A stretch of DNA of 64,000 nucleotides, taken from Tupaia tana (lineage: Eukaryota > Chordata > Mammalia > Scandentia > Tupaiidae). The number at the start of each line of letters is the position of its first letter. Positions within the stretch are counted from its first letter, which is position 1. This document shows positions 43,020 to 60,232 of this stretch, piece by piece. Location: contig JAKSZU010000026.1 of the NCBI GenBank assembly GCA_026018925.1, forward strand, positions 16,173,127-16,237,126. Reading direction: 5' to 3'. The notes beneath the pieces were generated by a model, which ran no database searches, had not been told where the DNA came from, and saw only the letters and a list, made by a program, of their open reading frames with translations. A program made the translations under genes and the position numbers.

Positions 43020-43545
43020 TAGGGCCTGGCCCAAAGCTTAGAAAATAGAAAGGGTGAGGTGAGCTGGCAAAGCTGCTGCGGAAGCTGGCATCTCCCCTCT
43101 CAGAGTGTGGCCTGGCCCTGGGCCATCTGGGCAGGCCCTTCTTTCACGAGCCTCGAATTCACACTTGCACATCCCTGGAGAGAAAGTTATAGAATCTCCC
43201 GCGTGGACACTCTCTTCTCTTTAAAATGATTTTGTACACTCTAAAACTTGACTTGGCCGTCACACGCGGAGGCTGTTCAGGTTTCTGGTGCAAGTGTCGG
43301 TGTGCATTTGTCAGCCCAGAGGAAACAAAATTTAGTTCCAGGTAACACCTTTCACCACCTGTTATGGTCACAGCCTGCGGTAGGAAACTTAGTGGAGTCT
43401 GAAAAAAAATGATGGATATAGTCACCTTGTATTTTTCTTTCAAGCAGCAGCATAGTTGAAGAAAAATATCAGGGGACATTTTTCACAAACTATTGGCTAC
43501 TTGAAAGCAATCGCGGTAGGCTACTAAAATGAGTTACCTGAAACA
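43020..43545. other. Unassigned, complex sequence
   Basis: No repeat recognised; possibly conserved non-coding DNA. Confidence 0.4.
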
Positions 43546-43554
43546 AGAATCCTT

Positions 43555-43757
43555 TTTTTTTTTTTTTTGAGAGTTTTTTGCTATAAGGCGCATGCGCTCG
43601 CTAAAAAGGCAGCGAGAGATGTGCCCAGCGTGAGTTTAAGCCACCGGGTCTGAGACTCAAACCACGGTCTACTACATGGGAATCCAACAACATAACCATT
43701 ACAGCAACTGCTGGTCCCGATCACTTACCTTCTTAACCATACGAATATCAGCTGAAG
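43555..43757 (-). repeat. Long-type SINE copy carrying duplicated 5' flank
   Basis: Internally deleted SINE (middle missing after GGCAGCGAGAG) followed at 43,719-43,757 by GATCACTTACCTTCTTAACC, a diverged copy of the flank found beside the SINE ending at 42,908. Confidence 0.82.
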
Positions 43758-43767
43758 TCTCTGATTG

Positions 43768-43850
43768 GGTTTCTGTCTCTCTGTCTCTCTCTGTCTTTCT
43801 GGCAAGAGCACATGCCCTATAGCAAAATCCTCTCAAAAAAAAAAAAAAAA
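43768..43850 (+). repeat. Long-type SINE 3' end fragment
   Basis: TTTCTGTCTCTCTGTCTCTC to CCCTATAGCAAAATCCTC plus poly(A). Opposite in orientation to the copy just before it. Confidence 0.85.
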
Positions 43851-43860
43851 TCATTTTATG

Positions 43861-44118
43861 GTGCCAGCAGGTGGTACAGTGGTATGTCGCTGGACTCCCA
43901 CATAGTTGACCATGGTTCAAGTCCCGGATGCTGTGACTTGAAACTCACGCTGGGTGCATGTGCACGTGCATGTAAGATCCTAGGAGGAGAAAGGAGGAGA
44001 AGGGATTATGACATGGCCATCCCCCCTGGGGGTGATTTCTCACTTTCCCTCTCACTGTCTCTGTCTCTCTCTGGCAAACACACACACCCTAAGGCAAAAA
44101 CCTCTACCAAAAAAGAAA
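43861..44118 (+). repeat. tRNA-derived SINE, long type
   Basis: AAATCATTTTAT at both flanks. GTGCCAGCAGGTGGTACAGT head. Confidence 0.9.
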
Positions 44119-44129
44119 AAAATCATTTT

Positions 44130-44345
44130 ATTTCTTTCATCAGAGTGAGCCGCAGAGAGAAAGAGAGAGAGAGAAGCATTCTTAACATGGTCTCCCACTA
44201 TGAAGCCCACCCCCTCAACCCCAGTCAGGTAAGATCATGGATACTCTCGCCCAGCATATACAGGTCGACAGGGGAACTGAACCACGGTCTTCCATATGGA
44301 TTAAGCTTCGCTTGAGCAGTGCCTTACCACTGCACTGATCTGATA
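44130..44345 (-). repeat. Old tRNA-derived SINE, minor family
   Basis: TTTCTTTCATCAGAGTGAGC at left; ends in tRNA-like GAGCAGTGCCTTACCACTGC. Confidence 0.55.
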
Positions 44346-44357
44346 CGTCTTAGAATG

Positions 44358-44546
44358 TTTTAAAAATTATTTTATTTTTAGTTTTATTTATTTATTATTA
44401 TTGTTATTATTATTCTTTAATGTGACCAGAGAGACACAGAAAGAGAAAGAGGTAAAGTGAGAAAGCAAGCTGCCAGGTCCAGGACTTGAACCACAGTTGG
44501 CCATGTGGGAGTCCGTCACCTTAACCACCACACTACCTGATGGTCC
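44358..44546 (-). repeat. tRNA-derived SINE, short type
   Basis: (TTA)n tail; CCACACTACCTGATGGTCCC right end. Confidence 0.9.
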
Positions 44547-44562
44547 CATTCACTGGAATTTT

Positions 44563-44756
44563 TTTAAAAAAATAATTATTTCTTTAATTTTATTATTATT
44601 ATTATTACTATTTAAATTTGCTATAGGGCCTGTGTGCTCACGAGAGAAAGAGAGAGAGAGACAAAGTGAGAAAGTAAGCCACCAGGTCCAGGACTTGAAC
44701 CACAGTCAACCATGTTAGAGTCCAGTGACCCAACCACCACGTCACCTGCTGGCCCC
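44563..44756 (-). repeat. tRNA-derived SINE, short type
   Basis: TSD TTCACTGGAATTTTT on both sides. It combines a GCTATAGGGCCTGTG 3' end with a short-type body. Confidence 0.92.
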
Positions 44757-44869
44757 CTTCACTGGAATTTTTAACAACCAAAATCACTGCTTTAATTATG
44801 TCTTTGGTGGCGTTTCTTAGAGTTCCATCTCCTCTTCGGTCTTATAAAAAGGAGACTCGGGTCTTAATA

Positions 44870-45105
44870 ATCACTGATATTTATTGAACACCTACTATGT
44901 GTCAGGCAGGCATTGAGTGCTTGGTGTGCAGTAACTCACTGAATGTTTACAACAGCTCTAAGAGGCAGTTACTAATGTGATCTTGTTTAGGGAGGAGGAA
45001 ACTGAGGCATAGCCAGGTGGAATCGTAGCCCAAGGCAGTCAAGAGAGTAAATGGCAGAGCTGGGATTTGAGCTAGGTCTCGTCCAACCCTGGAGTTCTCA
45101 CCCTC
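44870..45105 (+). repeat. MIR element
   Basis: ATTGAACACCTACTATGTGT, GAGGAGGAAACTGAGGCATA, GGCAGAGCTGGGATTTGAGC: full MIR order. Confidence 0.92.
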
Positions 45106-45109
45106 ACCC

Positions 45110-45620
45110 ATATCTCTCCACCAGTGGCTTGCAGATACCTATGTGCCAAGCCAGAAACAACTGCTGTTGTTTTTACTTCATCCTCTGCACTGTCTTAGGA
45201 GAGAGTTGGAACAATTAGGAAATCCTTGGTGGTTATGAGCCAAGCTGTTATTACCCAAGGCAGTCTAGCTTGATTGGTATAAGACTATTCTCTCAGAGGG
45301 AACTTAAGACATCAACTTAAAAATGGAATTATAAAAGTGAAAATGAAAAGTATAGGCCTGCACCCATGAAAGTGCCCGGAAAATCTTTTTGGAGTTATGG
45401 AGTGAATTACCTTGTTCGTGCCAGGTGAGTGTGACGGGGGTCATGGTGGTGCCAAGTCCCTTTATTGGTCTCACTGAAACTGCATTTGGTTTTCTATGGT
45501 TCTAAACTGCTGACTTGAATAGCTAACAACTTGAAGAAATGCACATGCTCAAGGTACCCGAGATCAGTCTCGCTAGAGTTAGGGAAACAGCAAATTCAAA
45601 CAACATGGCTGCCATTTTTT
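45110..45620. other. Unassigned
   Basis: Nothing recognised. Confidence 0.5.
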
Positions 45621-45624
45621 TTTT

Positions 45625-46425
45625 TTTTTACCCCCATCAGGTTGGCAAAAATTAAAAAAAGATTTTTTTTTTTTGGAGAGGTTTTTGCTATAGGGCGCGT
45701 GCGCTCACCAGACAGACAGAGTAAGACATAGAGACAGAAAGCGAGAAATCACCCCCCAGGGGCGATGGTCACGCCACAATCCCCTCTCCTCCATTCTCCC
45801 CTCGGGATCTTGGGCACGCACACACACACACGCGCCTGGCGTGAGTTTTAAGCTACCAGGTCCGGGACGCGAACCGCGGCGACTACGTGGGAGTCCAGCG
45901 ACATAGCCATTACGCTAACTGCTGGTTCCCCAAAAAAGATTTTTGGGCAATACCCAGAAGCTGGCAAGATCGTGAGGAAGTGTACATGCATCCCTTCTTG
46001 CTTTAGGGAGTGTGGCTTGCTATAACCTTTGGGGAAAATCTTCTGGCTGTATTTATTAACAATAAAAATACACATTTATTAACAATAAAAAAGCAATCCT
46101 ATTTTGGAGACTTTATTCTACAGAAATAAAAGTGTCAGTACATAAGGATATATGGATAAAGATATTTACTGCATCTTTATTTAGAGTAGGGAAAAGACCG
46201 GAAACCACCTGAATGTTCAGGAATAGGGGAATAATTGGATAAATTATGGTACAGGTGTTCTATGAAACATTACACAACTAATAAAAGAATGAGTGAGATG
46301 CAGATATATAGGCCTAGAGGTATATTTGTGATAAATTGTAAAGTACAAAAGGCAGATTGCAAAGTAATATATGGGACATGATCCCATTTTCATAAAAAGT
46401 AAACAAAAATTTCCTTAGAAATGTG
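45625..46425 (+). repeat. Old L1 3' fragment, split by a SINE
   Basis: CCCATCAGGTTGGCAAAAAT before; TTATTCTACAGAAATAAAAG, GGGGAATAATTGGATAAATT, GACATGATCCCATTTTCATA after. Confidence 0.85.
45661..45932 (-). repeat. tRNA-derived SINE, long type (young), inside L1
   Basis: TSD AAAAAAGATTTTT on both sides; reverse A box CATTACGCTA. Confidence 0.93.
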
Positions 46426-46432
46426 TCTCTCT

Positions 46433-46925
46433 GGGGGCTGGAGGGTGGTGTAGCAGTAATGCAATACTCTGCAAAGGCTGATCCACATAAGAAGGTCCTG
46501 AGTTCGGGACCAGCAGTTAGCGTAATGGCTATGTTGCTGGACTCCCATGTAGCCGACCGCGGTTCGAGTCCCGGACCCAGTGGCTTAAACTAAAGCCGGG
46601 TGCGTGTGCGTGTGTGCCCAAGATCCTGAGAAGAGAATGGAGGAGCAGGGATTGCGGTGTGGCCATCCCCCATGGGGAGTGATCTCTCGCTTTCTGTCTC
46701 TCTGTCTCTCTCTGTTTGGTGAGCGCACGTGCCCTATAGCAAAAACATCTCAAAAAAAAAAAGAAGGTTCTGAGTTGATACCCTGAAACCTCCCCAAACA
46801 TGTGGAGTAAAGCCTACCCATGGCCCAGGGCTGGCTGAAGCCGAAGGGTGATTTTGGTGTAAGAAGTCCTATTGGGAGGTACCTATCTTTCTGTTTCTCT
46901 CACTGGCTCATAGTAAAAAAATAAA
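46433..46925 (+). repeat. Minor tRNA-derived SINE family, split by a SINE
   Basis: GGGGGCTGGAGGGTGGTGTA ... AGAAGGTCCTGAGTT | insertion | CTGAGTTGATACCCTGAAAC ... GGAGGTACCTATCTTTCTGT ... TCATAGTAAAAAAATAAATA. Not the dominant family. Confidence 0.65.
46506..46762 (+). repeat. tRNA-derived SINE, long type (young), nested
   Basis: TSD AGAAGGTCCTGAGTT / AGAAGGTTCTGAGTT. Confidence 0.94.
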
Positions 46926-46934
46926 TACTTTTTA

Positions 46935-47099
46935 AAATGAATAATTTATTTAATTATATGTATTATTATTAATTTTTAATTGGACCAGAGAGAGAGAGAG
47001 AAAGGGAAAGTGAGAAAGCAAGCCACCATGGTCAGGACTTGAACCCTGGTCAGCCATATGGGAATCCAATGTCTTAACCATCATACCACCTGCTGGTCC
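46935..47099 (-). repeat. tRNA-derived SINE, short type
   Basis: TSD AATAAATACTTTTTAAA / AATAAATACCTTTTAAA. Confidence 0.92.
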
Positions 47100-47394
47100 A
47101 ATAAATACCTTTTAAAGAAAAGAAGTATGTCTTTGAGTTTCATTGGTTGATATGAGCACAGAGGAAGGAGAATGATGATGATCTTGGTGGGATACAGAGG
47201 AGAGAATACCCTTTTTCTTGATATAATTCTGTACTTCTTGGTTTGATTAACTGTCGCTGGCATTCTGTACTTTTGCTATTTGCAATAAAATAAATTCAAT
47301 AAAGTTTAGGTTAAAAGGGAAACAAAACAAAAACTCCCAAGTGATGTGACCTGGTGATACTTTTCCTTGTACAAGGATGGACAAGTGACCGTGG

Positions 47395-47605
47395 TGGTTA
47401 TAATTTATTGATCACTGGCTTTGGGGCCAGGCACTGCGCTAAGAACTTTCTCTGAGTTATCACTCTGGGAGGTCAATGCACAGGGAAAAATGGGGGTCGC
47501 AGGGGTTAAATGACCTGCTCAAGGCTGCACAGCTAGAGCACGCACGACAGATCAGGAATTGGAACCCAGGTGTGTCGTCCTCTGAAGTGATATTCTTAAC
47601 TCCTA
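47395..47605 (+). repeat. MIR element
   Basis: GGCCAGGCACTGCGCTAAGA, TTAAATGACCTGCTCAAGGC, GGAATTGGAACCCAGGTGTG. Confidence 0.9.
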
Positions 47606-47639
47606 CGAAATGCTCCCACCCTGCAGCTGTGTCAGCTTC

Positions 47640-48450
47640 CTGTGGTCTTCCTAATAGATAGTTCCTCCTCTGGTCATGTTTTTGCTTCCATTTTCTCTCT
47701 GCCATTACATTTGGTAACCATGAAAGGGAACTAACCTGCGTTCTCGGAAAACGACCTAAGAGCTGGGTAGAGCGTAACTTCTGTTTCCCGCCCTGGGGAA
47801 GCAGGGAAAGGAAGGCATGAGAAAGCCATGAAGTGCCCCCCCCACTTAGGAAACTAGACTCAAAAGCCCCCCTGCCCCCATGCCTGGTTCCTTGCGACTT
47901 CCTGTTAGTTGATGGTTTTTGTCTTGTTTTGTTTTCATCTTATCTCCTGAGGGTTTCCATCAACTCCCATTGCTTTCTCTATTGAGTAAGAACTCTGTGG
48001 GTCTTTATCAGTAATCTCAACTGTGCAGAGAGTCAAAGAATTTCATGGCTCGAAGTGACCTGAAGGATCGCCCGGCTGCTGTTTATACACATGAGGAAAC
48101 TGAGACCCAGACGGGTTGAGTGGCTTGTCCAAGATAACAGGCATGGTAGGGCATCTGAGACTGGAACCCAGTTCCCCTGGGTTCTCAGTCTGTTGCTAGG
48201 GCAATTGCACACGACGTCTAGTCTTTTCTCTGCTATTTTGGGGCCTTGACTTCGATAGTCAAGGAAATCTCCTCGAATGAGAGTCTGTGTGTGTGTGTAT
48301 AATGTGTTTAATTTTTAAATGTACTGTTATGGTGCCATTTGCTTGATTACACTGTTTTTGAGTGTTCTTTATTGATTGATTTTTTTTGGTGCTTACAGTT
48401 TATTAAGTAGGCAAGAAGAAAAAGGAAAAAAGAAAATGCAGACAATATAC
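47640..48450. other. Unassigned, with a MIR at 48,020-48,190
   Basis: MIR-like core ACATGAGGAAACTGAGACCC and CTTGTCCAAGATAACAG; otherwise nothing recognised. Confidence 0.6.
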
Positions 48451-48454
48451 ATAG

Positions 48455-48725
48455 CCAGCCCATGCATGGCCTGGTGGTTACATAAGCTCAGTCCCACATG
48501 GCTGATTGTGCAATGTGAGTCCTGGACCCTTGCAATTTGAGAAACATGTCAGGCATGTGTGCATGTGTGCCTCACATTCCGAAAAGTGGGAGAGATGGAG
48601 AAGGGATTGTGGTGTGACCATTCTCCATGGTAGGTGCTTTCTTGCTTTCCTTCTTTCTATCTCTTGCTCTTTGTCTCTCTCTGGTGAGTACACATGCCTT
48701 CTGGCAAAATTAAAAAAAGAAAGAA
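48455..48725 (+). repeat. tRNA-derived SINE, older long type
   Basis: CAGCCCATGCATGGCCTGGT to CATGCCTTCTGGCAAAATT. Confidence 0.88.
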
Positions 48726-48769
48726 TGAAAAGCAATTTCTCTTTCTAACCCCAACAACCCTGTGTCCCC

Positions 48770-49480
48770 CAGTTCATCTCTCTAGAGGCAATTAACATTA
48801 CTAGTAGTGTCTTGTTAACCTTCCAGAGATATCTCACTTAATAATCTATTTCTAAGATTATTCCGTGTTAGTACAATAGTTTCAGCTTATTATTATTATT
48901 ATTGTTATATTTTTTGGAGAGGTTTTTGCTATAGGGCACATGTGCTCGCCAGAAAGACAGAGCGAGACAGAGAGACAGAAAGCGAGAAATCACCCCCCAA
49001 GGGGGACGGCCACACCACAATCCCTTTTCCTCCATTCTCCTCTCAGGATCTTAGGTGTGCATGCGCACGTGCCCGGTGTGAGTTTAAGCCACTGGGTCCG
49101 GGACTTGAACTACGGTCGACTCTCTGGCAGTCCAACGATGTAGCCATTACGCCATCTGCTGGTCCCTCACAGTTTATTATTTGTAATGGCTGTGTGGTAT
49201 TAAATTATATCAAGTTATGGATGTGTAAGTTATTTCTACTTTTTGCTCTGCAAACAAGACTAAATCACATCCTTGTACTATGGGTCTTTATACACTTGCA
49301 TGAGTGTACTGTAAGATAAATGTGTAGAATTGTTGTGTCAAAGGGTGTATGCATTATAAATTTTGATAACTGTCAAACAGACATTCATGTTTGTCTGTAG
49401 CATTCATTTATATTCCCACTGACAGTGTATGAGATTCCCGCTTCTATGTGTCTTTGTGTGGGCTTTTAAACATATTGTCA
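48770..49480 (-). repeat. Old L1 3' fragment, split by a SINE
   Basis: After the SINE: AAATCACATCCTTGTACTAT, GTTGTGTCAAAGGGTGTATG, TATTCCCACTGACAGTGTAT, i.e. L1M 3' UTR reversed. Confidence 0.8.
48908..49168 (-). repeat. tRNA-derived SINE, long type, inside L1
   Basis: TTTTTGGAGAGGTTTTTGCT to GCCATCTGCTGGTCCC. Confidence 0.92.
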
Positions 49481-49534
49481 ATACTTCTTATGTTTTTTTT
49501 TTTTTTTCTTCTTGTGATGAGTGTCTTTGCCTGC

Positions 49535-49870
49535 TTGGGTTGTTGTAATAAATTACCATAGATGAGGGACTTAAACAACAGAAATTTATTTCACACGGTT
49601 CTGGAGATTGGGAAGTCCAAAATCAAAGTACCGGCCAATGCTATTCCTGATGACGGCCCTCTTCCTGGTTATGTCTTCAAGTGACTGAAAGAGAAGCGAA
49701 GCAGACTTTTTTGTGTCTCTTCTTACACGGGCCCTAATCTCATTACGAGGGCTCCACCCTCATGCCGATATTTCCCAAAGGCCCCATCTCCAAATACCAG
49801 GATAGTGAGGGTTAGTGTCGAATACCACATGAATTTTAGAGAGGGCACAAACACTCAGTCCACAGTAAGG
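49535..49870 (-). repeat. Solo LTR, MLT1/MaLR-like
   Basis: ACTTAAACAACAGAAATTTA, TTCACACGGTTCTGGAGATT, GGCCCCATCTCCAAATACCA, CACATGAATTTTAGAGAGGG: the LTR in reverse. No coding sequence. Confidence 0.85.
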
Positions 49871-50124
49871 AGTGAGATCGAACATCTTTTTTTTTTTCTT
49901 TTAATCTATATTTATACATTTTTGTAAATGCATTTTTTCTTTATTCAGGTAGAACATGAGAGACAGAGAGAGAGAGAGAGAAAGAGAGAAGGAGAGACCC
50001 TCCACAGGACCTGGTCATGCCATGATCTTTTTCCTCCAGACCTCCAGCCTGTCAGATCATGAGTATTCCTGTTTATGCCTGGAATGTTTTCTTTTCTCTC
50101 TCTTTTCTTCCTTTTAAAGATGAG

Positions 50125-50287
50125 AACTTAAAAAAATAATTATTTTTATTTAACTTTATTTGTTTGTTTATTCTAGAGTGACAGAGTGAGAGACAAAGCC
50201 AGAAAACAAGCCGCCAGGTCCGGACTCTGACCGTGGTCAGCCATGTGGGAGTCCAACACCCTTAACTACCATGCCACCTTCTGGCCC
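50125..50287 (-). repeat. tRNA-derived SINE, short type, nested
   Basis: AAATAATTATTTTTATTTAA to CATGCCACCTTCTGGCCCC. Confidence 0.9.
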
Positions 50288-50295
50288 CTGCCTGG

Positions 50296-50297
<2 letters not shown>

Positions 50298-50339
<42 letters not shown>

Positions 50340-50578
50340 TGAGAGGTTTCTGCTATAGGGCGCGTGTGCTCGCCAGAAAGACAGAGAGACAGAAAATGAG
50401 AAACCACTCCCCGGGGGGATGGCCATGCCGCAATCCCTTCTCCTCCATTCTCCTCTTGGGATCTTGGGCACGCTTGCTCATGCGCCCATCGTGAGTTTAA
50501 GCCACTGGGTCTGGGACTTGAACTGCGGTCAACTACATGGGGGTTCAGCGACATAGCCATTACACTAATTGTTGGTCC
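50298..50578 (-). repeat. tRNA-derived SINE, long type, nested, (ATT)n tail
   Basis: (ATT)13 expanded tail then TGAGAGGTTTCTGCTATAGG; right end ACTAATTGTTGGTCCC. Confidence 0.92.
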
Positions 50579-50659
50579 CTGTCTGGTATGTTTTCAGGCT
50601 GACTCTAGGGATTCAAGCAGTAATCACCAGACAAACAGTAGTCATCACGTGGGATCTGG

Positions 50660-50892
50660 CTTCTTTTTTTGTTTTTGCTGTAGTGTGCTTGTGGAGAGAG
50701 AGACACGGTGGAGGTGTGGGGGTTGAGAAATCCCCACCCTTTCCCCAGGGGGATAGCCACACTGTAATCCCTTCTCCTCCACTCTCTTCTTGAAATTTTG
50801 GGCATGCACACATGGAGTTTGGGACGCGAACTATAAAGTTGACCATTTGGGATCCAGCTACCTCAACCTCCCTCCATACCTGCTAGCCCCTA
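50660..50892 (-). repeat. tRNA-derived SINE, older long type
   Basis: TTTTTGCTGTAGTGTGCTTG to CCATACCTGCTAGCCCC. Confidence 0.85.
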
Positions 50893-50904
50893 GCTTCTTC
50901 TTCT

Positions 50905-51175
50905 TCTTTTTTTTTATTTTTTTCTTTCTTTGGAGAGGTTTTTTCAATAGGGCATGTGCATTAGCCAGAAAGACAGAGAGATAGAAAGTGAGAAATCACA
51001 CCCCACAAGGGATGGCCACGCCGCAATCCCTTCTCCTCCATTCTCGTCTCGGGATCTTGGGCACGCACGCACACGCGCCCAGCGTGAGTTTAAGCCACTG
51101 AGTCCGGAACTCGAACCCCGGTCTACTACATGGAAGTCCAGCGACATAGCCATTATGCTAACTTGATCCTCCCTG
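50905..51175 (-). repeat. tRNA-derived SINE, long type
   Basis: TTTGGAGAGGTTTTTTCAAT to TAGCCATTATGCTAAC; the last bases of the head are altered. Confidence 0.9.
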
Positions 51176-51179
51176 GCTT

Positions 51180-51317
51180 CTATTAAATAGCACATTACCA
51201 CAGTGGCGCAGAGTTGGACTTTATAAAAGTGTATTTTAAAATCAATCTCTCCTAGTCTGTAAATTGTCTAAACCCTTTATTCATCTTTCTATTAGGTTTG
51301 CCCTGGGAGCTTCCTGG

Positions 51318-51348
<31 letters not shown>

Positions 51349-52325
51349 TAAACTCGACTAAAGAATGAGAATTGGGTGACCAGGTGTGTAGGGTGAAACC
51401 TTGCTGGGATTTACATACAGGGAGCCTGGATATGATGGACATCACATCAGATGATTGCTGAGGCCTAAGGAACACCAGTATATTGTTAAGTGCTTTACCT
51501 CCCCCCCCTCCCCCCCCAAACCCTTTGTTCAACAGTATTTTAACAGAAATTCAGGACATTTGCCTGAGATGAGGTCAACCTCTAAGATCCCTTTTTAACT
51601 GATCAGGAAATGAAGTTCAGAGTATAAACTACATTGGTTAAGTTAACACAAACAGGGATGGCAGTGTCAGCAGAGGCTTTTTTTTTTTTTTTTTTCCTTT
51701 ATGAAGTCTCCAAAACTTGTGCTTGAGCTCTGGAGTCAGATCTGGGTTTGTCTGAGCTACTCACTCACTCTGACAGCTTGGAGATGTCAGTGTACACCTT
51801 TGCTTCTGGTCTAATTACAAGTTAAGGATAATAACAGTATCTAATTTGTGCGGTTGTTCTGAGGACTGTGAAATAATGTATGCACATTCCTTATAACATA
51901 GTGTCAGCTGGTTATAACATAGTGTCAGCCACGATAGTAAGACATACATACTACAATATAACCACTGCTGGTCCTGAGTTTCACTTTAGCAGTACTGTGG
52001 TAGTTTCAAAGTTCAATTTAGACGTCTAAAATTTCTTTCCTTTTTTTTTTTTTTTTTTTAAATACTTCTATCTTCCCTGTTTTCTACTCTTCCTCTCTCA
52101 TTTAGTCTAATCCACCTGAATTAGTTGGCTGTTCCATGTTTGGAGGCTTATGGTGAAGAGGTTGTTTTCTCCTTCAAGCCTTTTCAGGAAGCTAATGCCT
52201 TGAGGGCTGGGAGAGAGCCTGCTGATACCAGCTTTGCTCAGGATTCCCAAGCCACACAGTCTCAGGAAATGTTGGTTGTCGAACAACAGAGCCGAGAGGG
52301 AGATTCTGCTCCCAACACAGTAGCA
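51180..52325. other. Upstream flank with a MIR fragment and poly-T runs
   Basis: Mostly unassigned. Poly-T tracts lie at about 51,320, 51,680 and 52,040. A MIR copy (+) spans about 51,715-51,880 (GCTCTGGAGTCAGATCTGGG ... GATAATAACAGTATCTAA). No gene is recognised. Confidence 0.6.
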
Positions 52326-52410
52326 CAGTGCCTGGCAGTGTAGCAGAGTCTGGCACGCAGCGAGAGTTCAAGAAACAGGTACGCGATGAATGAATGAATG
52401 TGCGTGAATG
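52325..52410 (+). repeat. L2/MIR-like 3' end remnant
   Basis: CACAGTGCCTGGCAGTG ... followed by GATGAATGAATGAATG, the typical L2 3' terminal pattern. A second CACAGTGCCTGGAACC remnant follows at about 52,465. Confidence 0.55.
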
Positions 52411-52542
52411 AATGCACACATTCTCTTGGGGTATGGTCTCAGGAAGCATTTCTGTATTAAATGCACAGTGCCTGGAACCCAGAGCAAGCACTCACTCATT
52501 GGCAACTACGAACATTCCGTAGGTGAGGCATATAAAATCTAG

Positions 52543-52735
52543 TACAAGAGCTTGGCTTCATTGTGTATGGGTTCGAATCCCCGCTAGATCTCAGAGAAGA
52601 GACTTCATCTCTTTGTGCTTCAGTTTTCTCTTCTGTATACGGCGGCGGACGACCGCGTGAGGCTTCGTTGAGACACTCCCCGGGGCACTTAGACCTGCTG
52701 CCTGGCCCACAAGGAGCACCAGCCACGCCAGCCGA
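52543..52735 (+). repeat. MIR element at the CpG-island edge
   Basis: Reads in the MIR order: GGGTTCGAATCCC head, core ending in the TTCATCTCTTTGTGCTTCAG and TTTTCTC segment, then a GTGAGG...GGCACTTAG...GCCTGGCCCAC tail like the MIR 3' part (GTGAGGATT...GCACTTAGCACAGTGCCTGGCAC). The 3' half is unusually rich in CpG and merges into the MED13L island. Confidence 0.7.
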
Positions 52736-52841
52736 CCTGGGCAGTCGGGGGCACAAGCCAGGGGCCCGGCGACCTCTGCTGTGGCCGCCACGGGCGTGCC
52801 CAGGGCTCGCGGTCGCGCCCGCAACGCTCTGTGCACCGTGA

Positions 52842-52852
52842 GGGGGCGGGGC
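52842..52852 (+). promoter_or_regulatory. GC box (SP1/KLF type)
   Basis: GGGGGCGGGGC, a full match to the classic SP1 GC box, about 280 bases upstream of the presumed start region. Confidence 0.55.
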
Positions 52853-53076
52853 GCCCACGCGGAGTGGCCCACGGCGGCCTCCGGGAGGCAGTCCGCCGCC
52901 CGCCGGGGAGCCCGGCCGCCCGCACTTCTTTCTCTCCCTCTCGGGCTCCCTCCCTCTTCCCGGCCCGAGGATCGGGCCGCGCTCGGCTCAGCAGCGCCTC
53001 CCGCGAGTCGCCGCCGCCGCCGCTCGGGGCCCCTCCCCCGCCGGCCCCTGCCCACCCCCCCGCGCGGCCGGCGCCC

Positions 53077-53086
53077 GTCACGTGAC
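53077..53086. promoter_or_regulatory. Palindromic E-box GTCACGTGAC
   Basis: A perfect 10-bp palindrome around CACGTG, the site type bound by USF and MiT/TFE (CLEAR) bHLH-zip factors. It lies 11 bases before the CCAAT box, inside the CpG island. Confidence 0.6.
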
Positions 53087-53096
53087 GCGGCGCCAG

Positions 53097-53106
53097 CCAA
53101 TGGCGG
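53097..53106 (+). promoter_or_regulatory. CCAAT box fused to a YY1-like ATGGCGG
   Basis: CCAATGGCGG: an NF-Y type CCAAT directly overlapping an ATGGCGG core of the YY1 consensus on the + strand. CAATGGCGG (53,098-53,106) is the left arm of an inverted repeat. Confidence 0.55.
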
Positions 53107-53125
53107 GCCGAGCCGCGGTCGGCGG

Positions 53126-53134
53126 CCGCCATTG
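53126..53134 (-). promoter_or_regulatory. Second YY1-like site, inverted (CCGCCATTG)
   Basis: Exact reverse complement of CAATGGCGG at 53,098-53,106, with a 19-base spacer. A GCCGCCATT in this orientation commonly marks the first bases of TATA-less transcripts, so transcription may begin near here. Confidence 0.5.
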
Positions 53135-59960
<6,826 letters not shown>

Positions 59961-59962
59961 AT

Positions 59963-60195
59963 TATTATTGTTATTTTTTAGAGAGATTTTTGCTATAGAG
60001 CATGTGCACTTGCTAGAGAGAGAGAAAACGAGAAATCACCCCTTCCCCTCCAGGGGTGATGACCACGTCCCAGTCCCTTCTTCATTCTCCTCTTTAGATT
60101 CTGGGCATGCACACCCACGTGCCGAGTCTGGGACTTGAACTGCATCAACTACGTGGGAGTCTAGAGATGTAACCACACGCCATCTGCTGGTCCTG
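59963..60195 (-). repeat. tRNA-derived SINE, long type (first SINE in intron 1)
   Basis: TSD TGAGTTGATTATTATTATT on both sides. Diverged, missing some middle bases. Confidence 0.9.
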
Positions 60196-60232
60196 AGTTG
60201 ATTATTATTATTATAAAAATTTCATTTGTGGG

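Larger units (their letters stand above)
49915..50640 (-). repeat. Old SINE, minor family, split by two SINEs
   Basis: TTTCTTTATTCAGGTAGAAC, CTCCAGACCTCCAGCCTGTC, TTATGCCTGGAATG ... then GGTATGTTTTCAGGCTGACT after the insertions. Related to 5,355-5,612. Confidence 0.6.
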
